NCBI GenBank assembly: GCA_009667805.1
Contig: CM019067.1
Span: 161,901,049-161,965,048 of the forward strand
Length of the DNA: 64,000 bases
Source of the DNA: Leptobrachium leishanense
Taxonomy: Eukaryota > Chordata > Amphibia > Anura > Megophryidae
Direction: 5' to 3'
The notes beneath the pieces are model-generated. The model made no database searches and was not told the origin of the DNA. It was given only the letters and a program-made list of their open reading frames with translations. The position numbers were made by a program, and so were the translations under genes. This document shows positions 59,901-64,000 of the stretch, in pieces; the first letter of the stretch is position 1; every line of letters begins with the position of its first letter.

Positions 59901-61445
59901 TCATACTTCAGGGGACCCATCCTCGCTGGGAACATGTCTTTGTGGGATTATCAGTGGTATCTTTTGTGTTTGTGTAGGTGTTAGAGCTCTCTTGCATAGT
60001 GGCCATAGACATAGCCCTATACGGTACAGGAGTATCCCTATCACTAGGATCACTACCACCATCAATATCATGGATCCAATCTGTGAGATAAATCCCAGGA
60101 TTGATCCGAACCAGTCTCCGAATGCTCTGAACCCACGGAGTGGATTCCAGCCTTTAGCAGCAATCTGTCTAGCTGTGTTCTGCAACTGGACTACCTTCTC
60201 CTGGTGATCCTGGATTACTTGGTAATAGTCAGGGACCTCATGTGATGTGTTTCTGATGAATGTACAACACTCGTAGTGCATCGTCATTTCACACAGCCCA
60301 TTCAACGCTGCACTAATTTGTTCCAGATCCATGTCATGTATCATTTGTAACTTTCGGATTTCTCTCATCTCAAGATTCAGCAACTGAATATCCATACTTG
60401 TCTTATTCAGAATCTCATCCATGAAATTAGCATAGCTATTCATCCTCACCATCAACACTCTTCCCCATCCAGTCCACGCTGGAAACCATGCCCATATTTG
60501 ATCTTTCTTGGTGAACAACTCTCTTTTCTGTTTCTCAAACACCTGTGGGTACCTAGGGTGTACTCTCTGAATTGGAATAAGTCTAGCCAAGTAGCACATT
60601 CCTGTTATTGTAGGTGGTACCCATGTGTAACACACTCTTCCACAGCACACTTGGTACCCCTCAGTCATTATGAAGGGTGATAAATGTAGTGTCCCCTTTC
60701 GCATTTCAATCATCATTCGTCCCAATCGCAACAGGAGATCTAGTGCATTTTGTTTATCCACCGTTACATCTGCAATTGTCTGTTGCTGTTCTCGAGTAAG
60801 TTTTACTGCCCTAAGTAGAAATAGCCTCGGCCCTGTTCCCATCCTGTATAAATGCGAAGTCCAGTTAAATCTACTTGACTGACATGGATTGTCGCCTGTC
60901 GCTGAACCATTCCCTCCTAACTGAAAACACCACTCTGGCGGATATACTGGTCCAGAAATGGGGTAATCAGGGGTGAATGCCTCTGGTTTTGTCTGGGGGT
61001 CAACAATATTGTGTATCGTAATGTTTCCAGTTGCAAATGTACTTAAGTTCATAGGAATTGAAGCAAAAGGTATATAAATTGTCTCTGGGTGCAATTTGCT
61101 GCACACCCAACACGCAGTCTGTCCAGACTTCTTTGCATATGCATATTTAAATTTTACAAGCAGGTGCCCTCTCGGAGTGGTTTCCGACCCCACATCACGT
61201 TTCTGTCTCCACATGGTACGGTTTTCCATTACCGGGTGTGTACCATTCCAGATATGGGAGATATCCACTTTCCCTGTTGCTTATGGGCACTTTGGACATG
61301 CCCCCTGTGATAGTCCATAGATCAAATTAGCGAGGTACAGTATTAGCACCAAAAATGCCCCAAACGTCAAAATCCCTTGGGCAACTCTTTTCACAGTCAC
61401 ATAAACCCAATCCCTCCCCACCGGAATCTCAAAAGTAAAAGTCAT
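59901..61445 (-). pseudogene. env: retroviral env, one in-frame stop
   Basis: An ATG at 61443-61445 starts a leader with a hydrophobic stretch (ILTFGAFLVLILYLANLI). TAA at 61281-61283 breaks the frame, and it continues unchanged to 59901. In the downstream 455-residue part, CWVC is at 53-56, a basic KQKR cleavage-type site is at 246-249, a CX7CC cysteine motif is at 326-335, and a membrane anchor is at about 397-418. Several N-glycosylation sequons are present. The SU/TM layout and CWVC are gamma-like. The seven-residue spacing differs from the usual CX6CC. The start overlaps the end of pol in another frame. Confidence 0.85.
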
Positions 61446-62657
61446 CTCTGGTTGATCAAGGGTCGGGGCAGGGCCCCTAAAAATAGCCCTTGGGGCATCC
61501 CCCGGGGATCCCTTTGCTCCTCCGTTGGTGGGTGGTCTGGCATTATTGTGTCCTTCAAAACACTCACTTGTTGAGTCTGTTAGGTGCTTGAGACTGTGGT
61601 CTTTGTCAGCTTTAGCCTCAATGGATTGGTCTCGTTGGTGACGACCTTCCACTCTGGTTCAGGATTGACTGCAGCTGTCTTCAGTCTGGAGTGATGTATC
61701 CACGGGACCACCTCGGCAACCTTCACTGCTGTAGGTGTTGATAACAGGACAAGGTAAGGACCTCTCCATTTTGGGCCTAGTGGGTCATTTTTCCACTCCT
61801 TCACCCAAACCGAGTCACCTGGACCATATGTAGTGGGGGATACAAAAAGTGAGGTATATTATCTCCCACCCAAGTATTCAACTTTTGCATTGATTTACCC
61901 AACAATACAACCTGTTCATTCAGTTTAGTTTCACCTAATGCCCGAAGGTCCCCCCCTTAGTCCATTGATCAGAGGGGTAGGCCGTCCGAACATGAGTTCG
62001 TACGGACTTAGCTTCAATTGGGGGGTTGGCCTGCACCTAATGTGCAATAAAGCTATCGGCAGCACATCCAACCAGCCTAGTGATGTTTCTTGGCACAGTT
62101 TGGACATTAAAGTCTTTAGTGTTCTGTTCATTCGCTCGACTTTTACCGAGCTCTGGGGCCTGTAGCCCATATGTAGCTTCCAAGTTATGCCCAACAGGCG
62201 GGCAAGCTGCTGCAAACAGTTCTGTACAAAAGCTGGGCCATTGTCTGACCCTATTTCAAGAGGAAGTCCATACCGTGGTATTATTTCTTTCATTAGACTT
62301 CTCACCACTTCTGTTGTCTTCTCGGTCCTTGTGGGGAAAGCCTCCACCCATGATGTTAGCGTGCACACCATCACGAGCAGATATTTGTATCCTTTGCAAG
62401 GTGGTAGCACCGTGAAATCTATTTGTAACGATGCCATTGGGGACAGCCCGATTGGTTGCTTTCCTGGAGGTTGAGATGTGCCTGCTCTTGGGTTATTCTT
62501 GGCACATGTCACACACTGCTGGGCTATTGCTTTACAAATTACTGACAGTCCCAGTATGTAGAAATGTGGCTCCAGTTGTTGCTCCATCATTTCTCTTCCT
62601 CCATGAGTACTTGCGTGAAGTGCTTTCACGATCTCTGGAGCCAATGTTACTGGCAAG

Positions 62658-63775
62658 TAGACATGTGCACAGCACAAAATTTCGTTTTGAACTAATGGAT
62701 TAGTCCTAAAATGCAATTTATTTAGTTGCTAAAGAAATTCGTTTTCAGTTATTTAGTATGAAAACTAATTTCATTCATCCGAAAACCAGTGGATACAATT
62801 ACTATTGTAATGGCTCCTCAGAGTGCTGAGATCGCTGCTTGTTACAGTATCTCTCACTCTCAGCACAATGTGGGCATATTATATAGTTGGTGCTAACTTA
62901 ACCAGAGCTGTTGTAAACTTCCCAGAGCTATTGTAGCCTATGGAGGTTTTCAGTTTACAACAGCTCTGGTTAAGTTAGCACCAACATTGTAATACTGCCC
63001 CGTGTCAGGCAAAGCTGTTACAGTAACTGACTGCTGCTCATCACAGCGCTCAGAGTTTCAGTAAAACTAGTAAATAATATTTTTATATATATAAGGGGTT
63101 AGAACAATATTATTTCCTTGTTTTACTGAATCTCTGAGCACTGTTAGTCAGTTACTGTAACAGCTGAGCCTGATACATTGTACTGAGAGATAAGGTAACA
63201 AGCAGCCGATCTCCGCGCTCACAGCCACTGGATTTAAAGGGCTGAGAAAAAAAGGATCCTCTCTGTATAATGTTTAGAACATCCTCCTGCATTAATTAAT
63301 ACCCCTCTCTGTATAATGTATACAACTTTCACCTGCATTAATTAATACCCTCTCAGTATATTATATAGAACATCCTCCTGAATTAATTAATGTCCCTCTC
63401 TGTATAGAACATCCTCCTCAATTTATACCTTTCTCTGTAAAATGTATATAACATCCTCCTGCATGAATACCCCTCTCTGTATAATGTATAGAACATCCTC
63501 CTGCATTAATTAATGCCCCTCTCTGTATAGAAAATCCTACTGCATTGGCATGTGGAGGGTGCAGAACTTCGGATGTTGCGCTCTTCATTGCTGGTCTCCT
63601 TCACTTATCAATGTAATATCACAAAAAGGACTGACACTAAAATGTAGTGCATTTTATTTTAGTTTCTTTCGTTTTTTGTACTGAGCAGTTTCGTTTCTCT
63701 TGAGTCATACGAAAACTAAATTATCCCAAAATTCGGACTAAATCGTTTTAGTACTAAAACGAATGCACATGTCTA
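62658..63775. mobile_element. hAT element inside retroviral pol
   Basis: The ends are tagacatgtgca and tgcacatgtcta. CTGGCAAG is duplicated at 62650-62657 and 63776-63783. It is 1,118 bp and non-coding. It holds a perfect 34-bp hairpin (62886-62919 with 62952-62985), a second inverted pair around gttacagtaactgact (63007 and about 63150), and about six tandem units of about 46 bp at 63255-63535. Confidence 0.93.
63255..63535. repeat. tandem CCTCTCTGTATAATGTATAG units
   Basis: About six irregular units of 35-50 bp carry gaacatcctcctgcattaat. They are private to the hAT at 62658-63775. Confidence 0.82.
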
Positions 63776-64000
63776 CTGGCAAGACTATTCTCCTGTCTGC
63801 CAACTGGAACCACCCATCCTCTCCATATTCTCCTTGTTCCTCCGACAGCCACTTCTTCTCCTACTCCAAATACACAGGTGTCCATTCACTCAACGGAGCC
63901 GGTAATAGTGGGGCTACCACTACTGATCTGACCTTGTATCTCTCGAGTTCTTCCTGTTTTCCCCAGATAAATTCTTCTCTTGGTTGGTAATGCCACCAGA

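Larger units (their letters stand above)
59149..64000 (-). mobile_element. class I-like endogenous retrovirus, 3' part
   Basis: On the minus strand the order is integrase end of pol, overlapping env, polypurine tract and 3' LTR. The 5' LTR, gag and most of pol lie beyond 64000. The pol-env overlap, the CWVC motif in SU and the HHCC/DDE integrase resemble gamma/epsilon-type retroviruses. A hAT interrupts pol. Stops and frameshifts show it is inactive as it stands. Confidence 0.9.
61580..64000 (-). pseudogene. pol: retroviral pol (integrase end), broken
   Basis: The part beyond 63776 is the region before integrase and has an in-frame TAG at 63861-63863. After the hAT insertion the frame resumes at 62649. 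It has the HHCC zinc region (HASTH, CVTC), then the core with Asp in QIDFT, Asp in SDNGPAF and Glu in VKVERMN. Frameshifts near 61935-61945 and 61845-61860 precede the C-terminal DNA-binding region (GPKWRGPYLVLL), which ends at 61580. The last part overlaps env upstream sequence. Confidence 0.85.

Overview
This window looks like vertebrate nuclear DNA made almost wholly of transposable elements (TEs). No host exon, tRNA, rRNA or CRISPR array was recognised. The mix includes Ty3/Gypsy, a class I-like endogenous retrovirus, CR1, L2 and Penelope-like retroelements. It also includes Tc1, mariner remnants, many hAT elements, 3-bp-TSD MITEs and TTAA-flanked elements. This fits an amphibian, most likely a frog. 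That is an inference from element content; fish or another vertebrate is not excluded.

Layout. 1-9.5 kb: inverted-repeat MITEs, an L2 tail, a mariner remnant and AT-rich unassigned DNA. 9.5-18 kb: a MITE, a nested hAT holding a solo LTR and a TTAA element, a second solo LTR, and a Tc1 element cut by a hAT. 18-20.2 kb: a composite with roughly 97-bp inverted ends enclosing GC-rich hairpins, a minisatellite and a CR1 piece. 22.66-30.72 kb: a complete but decayed Ty3/Gypsy element on the minus strand, with two LTRs, TTAG target duplications, a tRNA-Pro-type primer site, a PNMA-like gag and a pol. 31-47.2 kb: hAT elements with large private minisatellites, a second hairpin composite, a CR1 split by an L2, and a Penelope-like piece. 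47.3-55.5 kb: a TG-rich array broken by an L2 and by a 5.5-kb hAT that carries a broken BED-finger transposase. 56.9-58.1 kb: a second TTAA multi-hairpin element. 59.1-64 kb: the 3' part of an endogenous retrovirus on the minus strand, with its integrase region cut by a 1.1-kb hAT.

Target-site duplications (TSDs) give much of the order of events, because many elements sit inside others and the host sequence resumes cleanly on the far side. The recurring oddity is a class of non-autonomous elements built from chains of different hairpins and/or minisatellites. In the TTAA family, two diverged copies show matched changes in both arms of the same hairpins. All coding regions are broken. They are described as found and no repaired sequence is given. 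Coordinates were read by eye, and element ends without a stated TSD are approximate.
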